In this document: one piece after another, positions 1 to 8,373 of the stretch
Numbering within the stretch: position 1 is the stretch's first letter
Layout of the letters: every line of letters begins with the position of its first letter
Position numbers and translations under genes: made by a program
Origin: Clostridia bacterium
GTDB lineage: Bacteria; Bacillota; Clostridia; Acetivibrionales; DSM-2933
Assembly (NCBI GenBank): GCA_026416815.1
Contig: JAOAEJ010000067.1
Span: 1 to 64,000 of the forward strand
Length of the DNA stretch: 64,000 nucleotides
Direction of reading: 5' to 3'
The notes under the pieces: model-generated
Seen by the model: only the letters and a program-made list of their open reading frames with translations
Told to the model about the DNA's origin: nothing
Database searches by the model: none

Positions 1-34
1 TTTTTATAAGTTGCAGGTTAATGTTGATTCCCAT
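1..34 (-). CDS. 5' end of an unidentified gene running off the left edge
   Basis: An ATG at 34-32 on the minus strand is preceded by a good ribosome binding site (GAGGAAAG about 6 bases upstream) and opens a frame (MGININLQLIK...) that continues out of the window. It lies 115 bases downstream of gmhA in the same direction, so it is probably the next gene of the heptose/glycan cluster. Only 11 codons are visible, too few for a function. Confidence 0.5.
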   Translation of the reverse strand, partial: MGININLQLIK

Positions 35-148
35 TTTATCTTTCCTCTTTTGTTATAATGCTTAATCAACATATATATCGTTATTTAACCTGTTTTCTTT
101 ATCCTATTTTTGTTTTGCCACGGTTTATTGAGCAATTACAACTCTAAC

Positions 149-739
149 TTATTCAGGCAGTTTATCGGCCAACAATTCCCACACTTGATAAAGTACTGTC
201 ATCATCATATGGTTGAACACCATATGGATATCCTCAGTTATTTGCATATTTTTAATAGGTACGTGAAGTGAAACGTCAACGATCTGCTTTACTTTCCCAC
301 CATCATATCCAGTAATGCCGAGTGTCCTTATTCCTTCTTGTCTAGCATATTCGATAGCATTTACGACATTCTTGCTGTTTCCGCTTCCACTAATTCCTAT
401 TACTAAATCTTTCTTATTCAATTTGCCACGAAGCTGGAATCTGAATATCTCATCATACCCAATATCATTAGCTACAGCCATTATAGTGGGAACATTGTCG
501 TTCAAACAGATAAATCTGAATTTTTTCTCGGTATATTCTGAAATACCCTTATTAAAGTCATTTGCGATATGTGAAGCTGTTGATGCACTTCCGCCATTTC
601 CTAAAATGTAGATATTACCTTCTCTCTCAAATGCAGCTACAATTTCACTTATTGCCAAATTGATGGCATTAATATCCAGCATATTGAGAACTTCAATTTC
701 CTTCTCAATATAATCTTTAATGTTTTTGCTGTAATCCAT
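149..739 (-). CDS. gmhA: Sedoheptulose 7-phosphate isomerase (GmhA, SIS domain)
   Basis: This 196-residue SIS-domain protein should convert D-sedoheptulose 7-phosphate to D-glycero-D-manno-heptose 7-phosphate, the first step of the heptose pathway, in the cytosol. Visible motifs are GNGGSAS at about residues 47-53 and SGSGNS at about 117-122 (phosphosugar-binding loops), and a C-terminal ITEDIHMVFNH stretch (about 167-177) with the Glu and His positions typical of GmhA. Length is normal. The start has an AGGAGG site 6-7 bases upstream. It is the last complete gene of the minus-strand run hddA-gmhB-galE-hddC-gmhA, and its neighbours encode the later steps, which supports GmhA over other SIS isomerases. 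Confidence 0.9.
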   Translation of the reverse strand: MDYSKNIKDYIEKEIEVLNMLDINAINLAISEIVAAFEREGNIYILGNGGSASTASHIANDFNKGISEYTEKKFRFICLNDNVPTIMAVANDIGYDEIFRFQLRGKLNKKDLVIGISGSGNSKNVVNAIEYARQEGIRTLGITGYDGGKVKQIVDVSLHVPIKNMQITEDIHMVFNHMMMTVLYQVWELLADKLPE

Positions 740-778
740 TTTGAACCTCCTGATAAAGAACTTCCGTAGCCATATCTT

Positions 779-1498
779 CTACGATATCAAGTGTGACATC
801 GATTTGTTTTTCCACTCCGACTGTGCCCTTCGGTAATTTTCCGGAGTACCGATGTCAATGAGGTAGTCATGCATCTCCCATCCATACATCTGACCAATAA
901 GTTGCGGCAGCATATCATTACCAAAATCAACGAACTCCCTTTTGGGGAAATAATTAAATAATTCTTTCCTGGCAACATATATGCCGGCATTGGCTAAATT
1001 ACTTCTTGGGTTTTGCGGTTTTTCTATAAATTCATTTATCTTTCCATTTTTATCAACTTCAGCAATCCCGCACTGATCGGGATTATTTGCACGGAATAGT
1101 GCCATTGTCAGTATTCCGTCATGAGAATTGTGGAACTCTGCTATAGCACTTAAATTTATATCCGTTAAATTATCAGCATAGCAAATGAAAAAACTATCTT
1201 CATTCGTCACAAAACTTTTGTTTGCCGCTACTGTCCCGCCGCTTCCTAGAAGAATTGGTTCATAAAATTCGTGTACGAGTAGTTTACCTGATTTATTGTA
1301 GTAATCTATATACTCACGGACAGATTCGCATAAGTAGTGTGTGTTGATAAGTACCTCAGTTACTCCATGACTCTCGAGCAACTGCAACCACCAATACAGC
1401 AAAGGCTTTCCACCTATAGGTAACAAACATTTGGGTGTTATATCCGTTAGTGGCTTGAGTCGTGTGCCAAAGCCTGCAGCTAATAGGAACGCTTTCAC
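779..1498 (-). CDS. hddC: Heptose 1-phosphate guanylyltransferase-type nucleotidyltransferase (HddC-like)
   Basis: This 239-residue sugar-phosphate nucleotidyltransferase opens with the signature FLLAAGFGTRLKPLT and PKCLLPIGGKPL (residues 4-35), where the Arg and Lys contact the NTP. The family adds NMP to sugar 1-phosphates; beside gmhA, gmhB and hddA the likely substrate is D-glycero-alpha-D-manno-heptose 1-phosphate and the product GDP-heptose. The sequence alone does not separate GTP from other NTPs, so the name rests on context. The start is GTG at 1498-1496 with a GGAGG site upstream. It lies 32 bases after the epimerase gene and 39 before gmhA, so the set looks like one operon. Confidence 0.8.
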   Translation of the reverse strand: MKAFLLAAGFGTRLKPLTDITPKCLLPIGGKPLLYWWLQLLESHGVTEVLINTHYLCESVREYIDYYNKSGKLLVHEFYEPILLGSGGTVAANKSFVTNEDSFFICYADNLTDINLSAIAEFHNSHDGILTMALFRANNPDQCGIAEVDKNGKINEFIEKPQNPRSNLANAGIYVARKELFNYFPKREFVDFGNDMLPQLIGQMYGWEMHDYLIDIGTPENYRRAQSEWKNKSMSHLIS

Positions 1499-1530
1499 TT
1501 TATCGCCTCCAATTCTGTCGAATCCAAATA

Positions 1531-2502
1531 CTAATAGAGTTTATTGGTCTCCCATTTCCATGCATCCATGATTATTGCAGATATTTCATTTTGGGGTTCC
1601 CAACCAAGTAGTTTTTTCACTTTCTCATTGGAAGCGATGAGACTTGCAGGATCACCCGGACGCCTCCCGGCAACTTTATATTTTACTTTTTTCCCTGTGA
1701 CTTTTTCGCATTCATTGATTATTTCAAATACTGTAAACCCATTATTGCTTCCCAGGTTAAATGCTTCAGATACATTATGCTCCATAATATACACTAAACT
1801 TCTATAATGTGCATCTGCTAAATCATCTACATGGATATAGTCTCTTAGGCAACTTCCATCCCGTGTTGGGTAATCATTCCCAAATACTTCCAATTCAGAT
1901 GCTGCATCTGCTGTGGAACGCAGTACCAAAGGAATAATGTGATGTTCAGGGTCGTGGGCTTCACCTATCATTCCATCCTTTGAGCCCCCAGCTGCATTGA
2001 AATATCTAAGTATGCAAGATTTTATACCATATGCACGCTCATAATCTTCTAGTATCTTTTCTCCGATCAATTTAGTCAATCCATATGGATTAATGGGCTG
2101 CTGAGGATGAGCTTCATCAATCGGCAAATATTGTGGCTCTCCAAAAGTAGCTGCTGAAGATGAAAATACAAAATACTTAACATTATGGGCAACTGCGGCG
2201 TCAAGCAAAACAAGCATTTTTGACACATTGTTTTCATAATACTTTGCCGGATTTGCAACCGAATCTGCTACATCTGCGAAAGCAGCAAAGTGAATTATAG
2301 CGTCAATATCACCAGAGGATATCAAATCATTAATTAATACTTTGTCACCAAAGTCTCCTTCCACAAGCTTCCCAACAACAACAGCCTCTTTATGACCATT
2401 GCTTAAATCATCGATAATAACCGTTTCAATTCCTTTCTTATTGAAATAACGATTTGTGTGGCTCCCGATGTAGCCTGCTCCACCAGTAATCAAAACCTTC
2501 AT
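1531..2502 (-). CDS. galE: UDP-glucose 4-epimerase-type SDR (GalE family)
   Basis: This 323-residue extended short-chain dehydrogenase has the NAD-binding GGAGYIGS motif at residues 7-14, a Ser-rich strand (FSSSAATFG, about 113-121) and the catalytic Tyr-x3-Lys (YGLTK, 140-144). Length and motifs match UDP-glucose/UDP-galactose 4-epimerases, which interconvert the C4 epimers of UDP-hexoses. Its start overlaps the gmhB stop by four bases (ATGA), indicating translational coupling. Inside a heptose cluster it probably supplies UDP-galactose or a related sugar for the same glycan, or epimerises another nucleotide sugar; the substrate cannot be read from the sequence. Confidence 0.85.
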   Translation of the reverse strand: MKVLITGGAGYIGSHTNRYFNKKGIETVIIDDLSNGHKEAVVVGKLVEGDFGDKVLINDLISSGDIDAIIHFAAFADVADSVANPAKYYENNVSKMLVLLDAAVAHNVKYFVFSSSAATFGEPQYLPIDEAHPQQPINPYGLTKLIGEKILEDYERAYGIKSCILRYFNAAGGSKDGMIGEAHDPEHHIIPLVLRSTADAASELEVFGNDYPTRDGSCLRDYIHVDDLADAHYRSLVYIMEHNVSEAFNLGSNNGFTVFEIINECEKVTGKKVKYKVAGRRPGDPASLIASNEKVKKLLGWEPQNEISAIIMDAWKWETNKLY

Positions 2503-3023
2503 CCTAATCTCTCTCCTTTTAAAATTATCTGAACTGCTTCATACAGGCTTTTACAACATACATCAGCCAAGCTGTTATATTCACCGATAAATACTGTCTT
2601 CACTCCATAATTTTTACCTGCAATAATATCGCTTTCGCTATCACCTATCATATATGAATGTATTTTATCAACCTCAAATAATCTCTCTGCCGCCAGAAAT
2701 AATCCTATATCGGGTTTCCTGCAATTACATTTACCGGTTTCGTGGGGACAATAAAGAAAGCAGTCAATGTTTGCACCATTGTTATTCAGGTATTCATTAA
2801 CTCTTTGATGAAGTTCATCAACTTCATCCTTAGTCATAATACCTCTGGCAATTCCTCGTTGGTTACTTATAACAACAATTTTATATTCCTCATTGTTAAG
2901 TAATCTTATGGCACCAGGAACATTTTCTAGGAACTCAAAATATTCCCACTGCGTAATATATTCATGCTCTTTTGCACACTTATTAATCACTCCATCACGG
3001 TCTAAAAATATAACCTTTGCCAT
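2499..3023 (-). CDS. gmhB: D-glycero-D-manno-heptose 1,7-bisphosphate 7-phosphatase (GmhB)
   Basis: A HAD-superfamily phosphatase of about 174 residues. The nucleophile motif FLDRDGVIN lies at residues 5-13, SNQRGIARG is the second motif, a zinc-binding Cys cluster CPHETGKCNC follows, and GDSESDIIAG is the acidic motif near the C terminus. This combination is diagnostic for GmhB/histidinol-phosphatase-type enzymes; next to hddA, GmhB is the natural reading (removal of the 7-phosphate from heptose 1,7-bisphosphate). I place the start at the ATG at 3023, which has GAGAGGA six bases upstream; a longer frame to 3044 would put that site inside the gene. Confidence 0.87.
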   Translation of the reverse strand: MAKVIFLDRDGVINKCAKEHEYITQWEYFEFLENVPGAIRLLNNEEYKIVVISNQRGIARGIMTKDEVDELHQRVNEYLNNNGANIDCFLYCPHETGKCNCRKPDIGLFLAAERLFEVDKIHSYMIGDSESDIIAGKNYGVKTVFIGEYNSLADVCCKSLYEAVQIILKGERLG

Positions 3024-3053
3024 AGCAATCCTCTCTCTATGCACGTTGTATAC

Positions 3054-4028
3054 TTAATTTTCAGAAAAATAAACAACTCTACTGCCATGACAAGTAATCT
3101 TGAAAGGCATGCTAGTTAATCCAAGAGCATCTCTTACATTGTCACGTTTTTCAGTATCGCAGTACAGAAGAAGGAATCCACCGCCGCCAGCGCCTAGGAT
3201 TTTACCGCCTTTTGCTCCGCTCGCAAGTGCTGTCTGATACAAATCATCGATCTTGCTGTTACTGATCAATTCTGTGATTGACTTTTTTTTCAACCAGCCT
3301 TCGTGAAGTAGTTTTGCGAAGGATTCGGAAAAACCGTTTTTGTTCAAATCCTCTGCCAGACTGTCAGCCTGATCCCGCATAAAATCAAGTGTATCAAGTT
3401 TTTTTAATGTATCGTTATTTTGTTGAGTTAAAATATTATCTGCGCTTCTGCTAATCCCCGTATACCACATGGAAAGCTTGCTGTTTATGGTCTCTATATC
3501 TCTTGAATTTAATTTGATTGGTTTATAAGTCACACTGCCGTCTGCATTAAATTTGAAGTAATTGGTTCCGCCATATGCTGCGGCGAATTGATCTTGCTTG
3601 CCGATTGGATGCTTAAGTATATCTATTTCCAGTTGACAGGCCTTTTCTGCAAGTTCATGTGCGGAACGCTGTTGTCCGATATACATATAGAGAGCATTCA
3701 GCAATCCAACAGTTAAACTGCTGGATGAGCCAAGTCCAGTGCCTGCCGGTATGTCTGAAACGGATGTTATCTCAATACCTTTTGAAATACCTACCATTTT
3801 TAAGGCAGCTTTTACAATATCGTGTTCCAAGTCGTCAACGCTATCTACAATTTCAGTCTTTGAATAGCTGACCCTGATACTATCATCAAAGCGTTTGTTT
3901 ATAGTTATATACATATATTTATCAATCGTTGTATTCACTACTGCTCCGTATCCGGTTTTATAGTAACTTGCGAGATCTGTACCGCCACCGGCAAAGCTGA
4001 TTCTAAAAGGAGTTCTTGTAATTATCAT
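3054..4028 (-). CDS. hddA: D-glycero-D-manno-heptose 7-phosphate kinase (GHMP family, HddA)
   Basis: A GHMP-fold small-molecule kinase of about 324 residues that would phosphorylate heptose 7-phosphate at C1. It begins MIITRTPFRISFAGGGTD, the N-terminal motif shared by HddA and related sugar kinases, has the ATP-binding loop PAGTGLGSSSS in the first third and a Gly-rich GAGGGGFLL motif near the C terminus. The ATG at 4028 is chosen because AGGGAG lies nine bases upstream; a GTG at 4046 would put that site inside the gene. It is the first gene of the cluster; the operon promoter should lie in the AT-rich stretch 4030-4200. Confidence 0.87.
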   Translation of the reverse strand: MIITRTPFRISFAGGGTDLASYYKTGYGAVVNTTIDKYMYITINKRFDDSIRVSYSKTEIVDSVDDLEHDIVKAALKMVGISKGIEITSVSDIPAGTGLGSSSSLTVGLLNALYMYIGQQRSAHELAEKACQLEIDILKHPIGKQDQFAAAYGGTNYFKFNADGSVTYKPIKLNSRDIETINSKLSMWYTGISRSADNILTQQNNDTLKKLDTLDFMRDQADSLAEDLNKNGFSESFAKLLHEGWLKKKSITELISNSKIDDLYQTALASGAKGGKILGAGGGGFLLLYCDTEKRDNVRDALGLTSMPFKITCHGSRVVYFSEN

Positions 4029-4203
4029 TTTATTTTGCTCCCTCACTTTGAAAAAGTAATCAATAAATTTCTACATTGAATGTTTCTTTCTAAGGTTCGC
4101 AATACACTCGATGTAGTTTTTGCTTAGATAACAAATGAATGGAGTATTTTAGGTTCGATATATATTATGTAAATCATTTTGATTATGTGCTTTATTTACC
4201 AAA

Positions 4204-4329
4204 CTATATAAATTGCGATAATGATATTACAAGGAAAAATTTGATTATCGCAATATAACTTAAGGTAACAAATTGCAAAAAAGATTTAGAGAGAACTTCG
4301 TTGTAGATTCCTTTTTGCAATTTATATAG
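4204..4329. repeat. Two-hairpin element, family 1, copy A
   Basis: A 126-bp element with inverted ends (CTATATAAATTGC...GCAATTTATATAG) and two internal hairpins: one with ATTGCGATAAT/ATTATCGCAAT arms, the other with AAATTGCAAAAAAG/CTTTTTTGCAATTT-like arms. Same orientation as copies C, F, I and J. It begins 174 bases upstream of hddA and directly abuts an ORF relic on its right. Nine full copies and one half copy occur in this window. Confidence 0.92.
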
Positions 4330-4334
4330 TTTTC

Positions 4335-4442
4335 AGGACTGGTGCTGTACATTTAGGAAAATATGAGCTCCGTAGGATTGGTGAGCGAAAAAAGGCTGAA
4401 TTTTGCGACGCTATAGGATTAGAAGAAAAATTAAAAGTCTGA
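4335..4442 (+). pseudogene. Relic of an unidentified ORF, cut by a family 1 repeat
   Basis: A 35-codon open stretch without its own start (reads RTGAVHLGKYELRRIG..., ending EEKLKV) begins just past the right end of repeat copy A and ends with TGA inside the following GTCTGACCCC repeat motif. It looks like the 3' end of a gene whose 5' part was lost. I do not recognise the family. Confidence 0.35.
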
Positions 4443-4457
4443 CCCCTATGGAATAAA

Positions 4458-4555
4458 GATAGTTTACTGTAAAAGTGATTTTATCCAGTTAGGCAAATCG
4501 CACTTACCTCAGCTCATTGCCTAACTGAAAATCACTAAGTTTACAGTAAACTATC
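4458..4555. repeat. Palindromic element, family 2, copy a (GATAGTTTACTG stem)
   Basis: A 98-bp palindrome: outer stem GATAGTTTACTGTAAA with its complement, then AGTGATTT and an inner stem CAGTTAGGCA/TGCCTAACTG around a ~20-base asymmetric loop. It is framed by a further imperfect inverted repeat (GTCTGACCCCTA at 4437 against TAGGTATCAGAC at 4560), so at least two palindromes are nested here. It lies between the hddA promoter region and the convergent end of the glycosyltransferase gene. Confidence 0.9.
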
Positions 4556-4645
4556 TTTATAGGTATCAGACCTTTAAAATGATTTATTAATACAATCTAT
4601 ATAGTTATTTTTTCACGTATGTCGGCTACACCTTCTCAATATCTA

Positions 4646-5356
4646 TCATACAGAAATTTGTTGGTAATATTCTTCTTGAAAGTGGGGGTGGAGCACAAGT
4701 AAACCTTCCTCTACGCTTGTATTTCTTTCCTTTGCTACAGTTTCAACAATACGATCAGCCCATTCATTTTTAGCATTATCACTAACTTTACCCATTCCGG
4801 ACATATGATAAGTATTCATACCCCAGCGATATATCATAGTTTTTTGTTCACGGGGAGAGTGATAAATTTTTGCATTAAAATCAAAAGTCATTGTAGAATC
4901 TTCACCATCACTGGTTTCAGGAATTTCAATTCGTGACAAGTATTTCTTTGTGTAGACATTTCCATTATTAACACTACCAGATATTCCTTTATATTTGTTG
5001 TGTTCAAAAAAATAAAAACCGTCACTTCGATAAATTTCATAATCAGGATGAGCAATAATGTCATCCCACGTATGACTCAATGCCCAAGGAGCCATTAAAT
5101 CATCATCATCAAGACGGTATATATAGTCATATTTGCATTGAGAAAATCCAAATTTAAGTTTGTGTCCTACTGATGGAAACCTTTCTTTTAGATTAATGAT
5201 TCGAATTCTGGGGTGTTCAAATACATACTCAACTTGAGGACTATCGTTGATAATAACCATTTCCGATTCACCTGAAAAATCTTGACGAAGAAAAGATTCA
5301 ATGGCTTCCTCCAATATATGATGGCGTTGATAGGTCAAAGTTAACACACTAATCAA
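4646..5356 (-). CDS. Family 2-type glycosyltransferase
   Basis: A 236-residue GT-A fold glycosyltransferase. It opens MISVLTLTYQRHHILEEAIES, the usual first beta-alpha unit, has VIINDS as the nucleotide-binding strand and the metal-binding acidic motif YRLDDDDLM (about residues 79-87). No membrane segment is seen, so it acts in the cytosol. The start is TTG (5356-5354) with AAGGAGG six bases upstream. Donor and acceptor are unknown; the heptose genes on the same strand suggest that it builds the same surface glycan, although two repeats separate them. Confidence 0.8.
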   Translation of the reverse strand: MISVLTLTYQRHHILEEAIESFLRQDFSGESEMVIINDSPQVEYVFEHPRIRIINLKERFPSVGHKLKFGFSQCKYDYIYRLDDDDLMAPWALSHTWDDIIAHPDYEIYRSDGFYFFEHNKYKGISGSVNNGNVYTKKYLSRIEIPETSDGEDSTMTFDFNAKIYHSPREQKTMIYRWGMNTYHMSGMGKVSDNAKNEWADRIVETVAKERNTSVEEGLLVLHPHFQEEYYQQISV

Positions 5357-5695
5357 ATTAAATCCTCCTTCCAGTATGCTATATGCGGTAGTGGGAACAT
5401 CCGTGTTACATATTGCAAAGTAATGATTAAATTTTTGAGTAGAATTGCTAAGTTACTTCAGCTATGGCATTGTATGTAAAATGGAGGAAATGTGTGTCTT
5501 TTAAAAGAAAAAACATTCATCAATCAGTAAAAAAAGTATAGCATAAAATGGATTTATAATGATAGGGCACGTACTGTTTGATAAGTGGGGGAGCCAAGAA
5601 ATTGGTTTCCCTACTTTATTTGAGTATAGTAACCTATAGTTGAAAGTTAACATAATATAATACATATATTATAAATGTTTAGAAAGGAGTAAAAA
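5357..5695. other. Intergenic gap between divergent glycosyltransferase genes
   Basis: AT-rich spacer between two divergently transcribed genes. It must hold promoters for both, but no confident -35/-10 pair, repeat or RNA gene was recognised. Confidence 0.5.
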
Positions 5696-6604
5696 TTGGC
5701 TATGTCTATTAATGAATTTACCAATAATGATAATAAATGTCGCTTGGCAATGCAGACTGTCTTCTTACCCAGGGAGAATATTCTGTTCCTTAAGGAATGG
5801 CTGGTCTACCACATTGAAATAGGCGTAGATCATTTCTATCTTTACGATAATACCGGCACTCAAAGTTATCAGGAATTTAACAATTATGGAATTCCATTTG
5901 CTAAAACCACAGAAGGTATGAGTGATAAGGATATACAAGATATCCTGAAAGAAATACAGCAAGATCTTCCCGGGCGGGTTACTTATGTAAAATGGACACC
6001 TATGGAAGAACCAGGAAAAATAGTTTATGCCCAGATTGATGCAATAAGGGACTATGCGGAAAAGTACGGCAGCAATTCAGATTGGACTGCTTTCATTGAT
6101 ATGGATGAGTTTATCTTCAGTCCTAAAGGAAAGAATCTTAAGGATTATCTGGATGAGTGCGAAAAGAAGGGTATTGAAGATCTGGTGCTCCATCAAAAAA
6201 AATTTGATGAGCGCTATCACAACCTGGATAAACTTGTAATTCAGATTGAAAAATGTATAGATGGAGTTAACACCATAGGGTGGGCTTCTAAACATATCAT
6301 GCGCAATGATATTATTGACCTGACCGCGTTGATTGAGAAAAAGAAGGCATGGAATATACACTATATTCCTATTAAGAGAAGTAGGTATTTTGATGTAGAT
6401 ATGGAGGAGCTCCGTTTCAACCACTACAATTCAAATAAAAAGTTGCTTGATTGGATGAAAGGGTATTACCATTCTGCAGAGGATTTCCATCTGAATGGCA
6501 GGGATGATGGTATGAAGAAATATTGGAATATAATTGAGGAAAAGTGCGGAAAGCATTGTGCAAGCGAACTTTTGAAAAGATACCCTTCCACTGTACAAAC
6601 TTAG
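5696..6604 (+). CDS. Glycosyltransferase family 92-like protein
   Basis: A 302-residue protein resembling the GT92/DUF23-type glycosyltransferases. Typical elements are FLPRENILFLKEWLVYHIEIGVDHFYLYDN at about residues 23-52 (quoted in part: EWLVYHIEIGVDHFYLYDN) and the metal-binding DxD stretch FIDMDEFIF at about 137-145, followed by a basic region and a conserved RFNHY. A TTG at 5696 has GGAG six bases upstream; an ATG two codons later is possible but spaced less well. It probably adds a sugar to the cell-surface polymer made by the neighbouring cluster. The acceptor is unknown. Confidence 0.75.
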   Translation: MAMSINEFTNNDNKCRLAMQTVFLPRENILFLKEWLVYHIEIGVDHFYLYDNTGTQSYQEFNNYGIPFAKTTEGMSDKDIQDILKEIQQDLPGRVTYVKWTPMEEPGKIVYAQIDAIRDYAEKYGSNSDWTAFIDMDEFIFSPKGKNLKDYLDECEKKGIEDLVLHQKKFDERYHNLDKLVIQIEKCIDGVNTIGWASKHIMRNDIIDLTALIEKKKAWNIHYIPIKRSRYFDVDMEELRFNHYNSNKKLLDWMKGYYHSAEDFHLNGRDDGMKKYWNIIEEKCGKHCASELLKRYPSTVQT

Positions 6605-6628
6605 TTGACCAAAAGAGAAATCCGCAAA

Positions 6629-6754
6629 CTATATAAATTGCAAAAAAGAATCTACAACAAAGTTCTCCCTAAATCTTTTTTGCAATTTGTTACCTTTAGA
6701 TAAATTGCGATAATCAAATCTTTCCTTGTAATATTATTATCGCAATTTATCTAA
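6629..6754. repeat. Two-hairpin element, family 1, copy B
   Basis: A 126-bp copy in the opposite orientation to copy A, starting 24 bases after the glycosyltransferase stop. The right end is diverged (TTTATCTAAA instead of TTTATATAG). Both hairpins are intact. Confidence 0.9.
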
Positions 6755-6797
6755 ATGGAAAGAAGTTTCTTGTATAACGTTCTATTACTACATATAA

Positions 6798-6826
6798 TTG
6801 ACATTTATAATACTATGCTTTATAAT
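6798..6826 (+). promoter_or_regulatory. SigA-type promoter
   Basis: A consensus TTGACA (6798-6803) and TATAAT (6821-6826) are separated by exactly 17 bases, about 75 bases upstream of the ribbon-helix-helix gene at 6900. This is a perfect vegetative promoter and supports transcription of that gene and probably of the AraC-type gene behind it. Confidence 0.8.
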
Positions 6827-6899
6827 ACATCTATAGGGAAGGTGTGTGGATGGTGGGAGGATGATCGTGGATTAAAATTTTAACTTATGAGGTGATTTT

Positions 6900-7283
6900 A
6901 TGGATACAGAAAAAATAACAATTAATATTGGCGCAATGGATTTGGGTAATATCGACTTATTGGTGGAACAATGTTTTTACACCAACCGTTCTGATTTTAT
7001 ACGGACAGCTATTCGTAACCAAATCAATGCCCATTCAAATGAGTTAAAAAAGATTACATCCGATATGAGTGTGTTCGGTATGGCTAGATTTAATCGAAAA
7101 GAATTAGAGAAAATGTATGAGATAGGTAAGAAACTAAACCTTAAATTAATAGGTATGTTAGTTGTTGACAATGACGTTCCTGTTGAATTGTTTAAAAAGA
7201 CTATGGAATCCGTGAAAGTTTATGGCATTATAAATGCTCCCGCTGAAATACGGAAGTTGGTAATTCAGAAGCAAGATGAATGA
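6900..7283 (+). CDS. Ribbon-helix-helix (CopG-like) regulator
   Basis: A 127-residue protein whose N terminus (ITINIGAMDLGNIDLLVEQ, then FYTNRSDFIRTAIRNQI, residues 6-44) has the strand-helix-helix pattern of CopG/Arc DNA-binding proteins, including the RSDFIRTAI helix. The C-terminal 80 residues form a small alpha/beta region of unknown ligand. The start has GAGGTG seven bases upstream and the promoter has consensus boxes. It lies 61-70 bases upstream of the AraC/GyrI-like regulator in the same direction. Target genes are unknown; autoregulation is plausible. Confidence 0.7.
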   Translation: MDTEKITINIGAMDLGNIDLLVEQCFYTNRSDFIRTAIRNQINAHSNELKKITSDMSVFGMARFNRKELEKMYEIGKKLNLKLIGMLVVDNDVPVELFKKTMESVKVYGIINAPAEIRKLVIQKQDE

Positions 7284-7343
7284 AAGGTTTTGTTGTGAAG
7301 ATTATTTACATTAGGCGAATTATTTTTATATGCTCGGAAAGAA

Positions 7344-8300
7344 GTGAAATCAATGGCTGGTTCGGATAAATCCATGACTTATATGGAGTATATCTCAAGA
7401 ATTAATAGGGTACAAGATTACATTGAAGCGAATCTTGGGGGAGATCTTTCCCTTGATACCCTTGCTGAAATTTCTGGTTTTTCAAAGTTTCATTTTCATA
7501 GAATTTTTGGTGGAATTGTAAAGGAAACACTGCTAAGTTATATCAATCGAATACGAATGGAGAGAGCGATCTCTTTACTTCTGCACAACCCTTCTATGAG
7601 TATTACTGAGGTTGCAATGATCTTGGGCTTTTCTGAGTCGGCAGCGTTCTCCAGGCTTTTTAAAAAACACTTTGGAAGGAGTGCCTCAGAAGTAAGACAA
7701 AACTTCAGCAAGAATTGCCAAGTGGATAGCAAGAATGGTAAAGCTATTGATTTATTACCGCAATATAATGAAGACATAACAAATATACCGAGAAAGGAAG
7801 ATGTTATGTTAGTTAAAGGCAATGTTGAGGTACGAATGATTGAAGAAATCAAAGCTATCTATTTAAGGCACTCAGGTTCTTATGAAGAGTTGGCTGTCGT
7901 ATTCCAGGGCATGATGAGTAGACTGATGAATTGGGCTAAGGCCAGGGATTTATTGAATAATGACTCAAAGCCATTTGCAATTTATCATGATAATCCTGAA
8001 TTTACCGCACAGGAGAATCTGAAAACGAGCATTTGCTTAGTAGTTTCTCAAAATGTAGATGTAGATAGTGAAATAGGGAAGATAGTCATTCCATCAGGCA
8101 AATATGCAATTGGTCACTTTGAGGTCGATGAACCAAGTGATCACACAACTGCCTGGAATTATATTTATGGTGAATGGCTTCCTAACAGTGGATTCCAGCC
8201 GGATGAAGGTTACGTCTTCGAGATGTATATGAATGACCCTAGTACACACCCGGAGAAAAAACATTTTATTGATATTTATCTGCCAGTAAAACCATTGTAG
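7344..8300 (+). CDS. AraC-type regulator with GyrI-like ligand-binding domain
   Basis: A 318-residue regulator. Residues about 12-115 hold two helix-turn-helix units typical of AraC (SLDTLAEISGFSKFHFHRIF and SITEVAMILGFSESAAFSRLF), and residues about 155-318 form a GyrI/Rob-like effector domain (VEVRMIEEIKAIYLRHSG..., ending FEMYMNDPSTHPE...IYLPVKP). Such proteins sense small, often cationic or aromatic compounds and commonly control drug efflux. A GTG at 7344 and an ATG at 7353 are both possible starts, with GGAAAGAA upstream. No transporter lies next to it, so the regulon is unknown. Confidence 0.85.
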   Translation: MKSMAGSDKSMTYMEYISRINRVQDYIEANLGGDLSLDTLAEISGFSKFHFHRIFGGIVKETLLSYINRIRMERAISLLLHNPSMSITEVAMILGFSESAAFSRLFKKHFGRSASEVRQNFSKNCQVDSKNGKAIDLLPQYNEDITNIPRKEDVMLVKGNVEVRMIEEIKAIYLRHSGSYEELAVVFQGMMSRLMNWAKARDLLNNDSKPFAIYHDNPEFTAQENLKTSICLVVSQNVDVDSEIGKIVIPSGKYAIGHFEVDEPSDHTTAWNYIYGEWLPNSGFQPDEGYVFEMYMNDPSTHPEKKHFIDIYLPVKPL

Positions 8301-8307
8301 CTATCAA

Positions 8308-8362
8308 TGTCAAGGGGACGGTTCTAATGACATTTTATGTCATTAGAACCGTCCCCTTGACA
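8308..8362. repeat. Perfect REP-like hairpin (GGGGACGGTTCT type), family 5
   Basis: A perfect palindrome with 26-bp arms and a 3-base loop, beginning TGTCAAGGGGACGGTTCT. It lies exactly between the convergent ends of the AraC-type and chemotaxis-receptor genes and may serve as a bidirectional terminator. Related, degenerate copies are at 16867-16930 and 36885-36948. Confidence 0.9.
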
Positions 8363-8373
8363 TGTAGTAGCTC

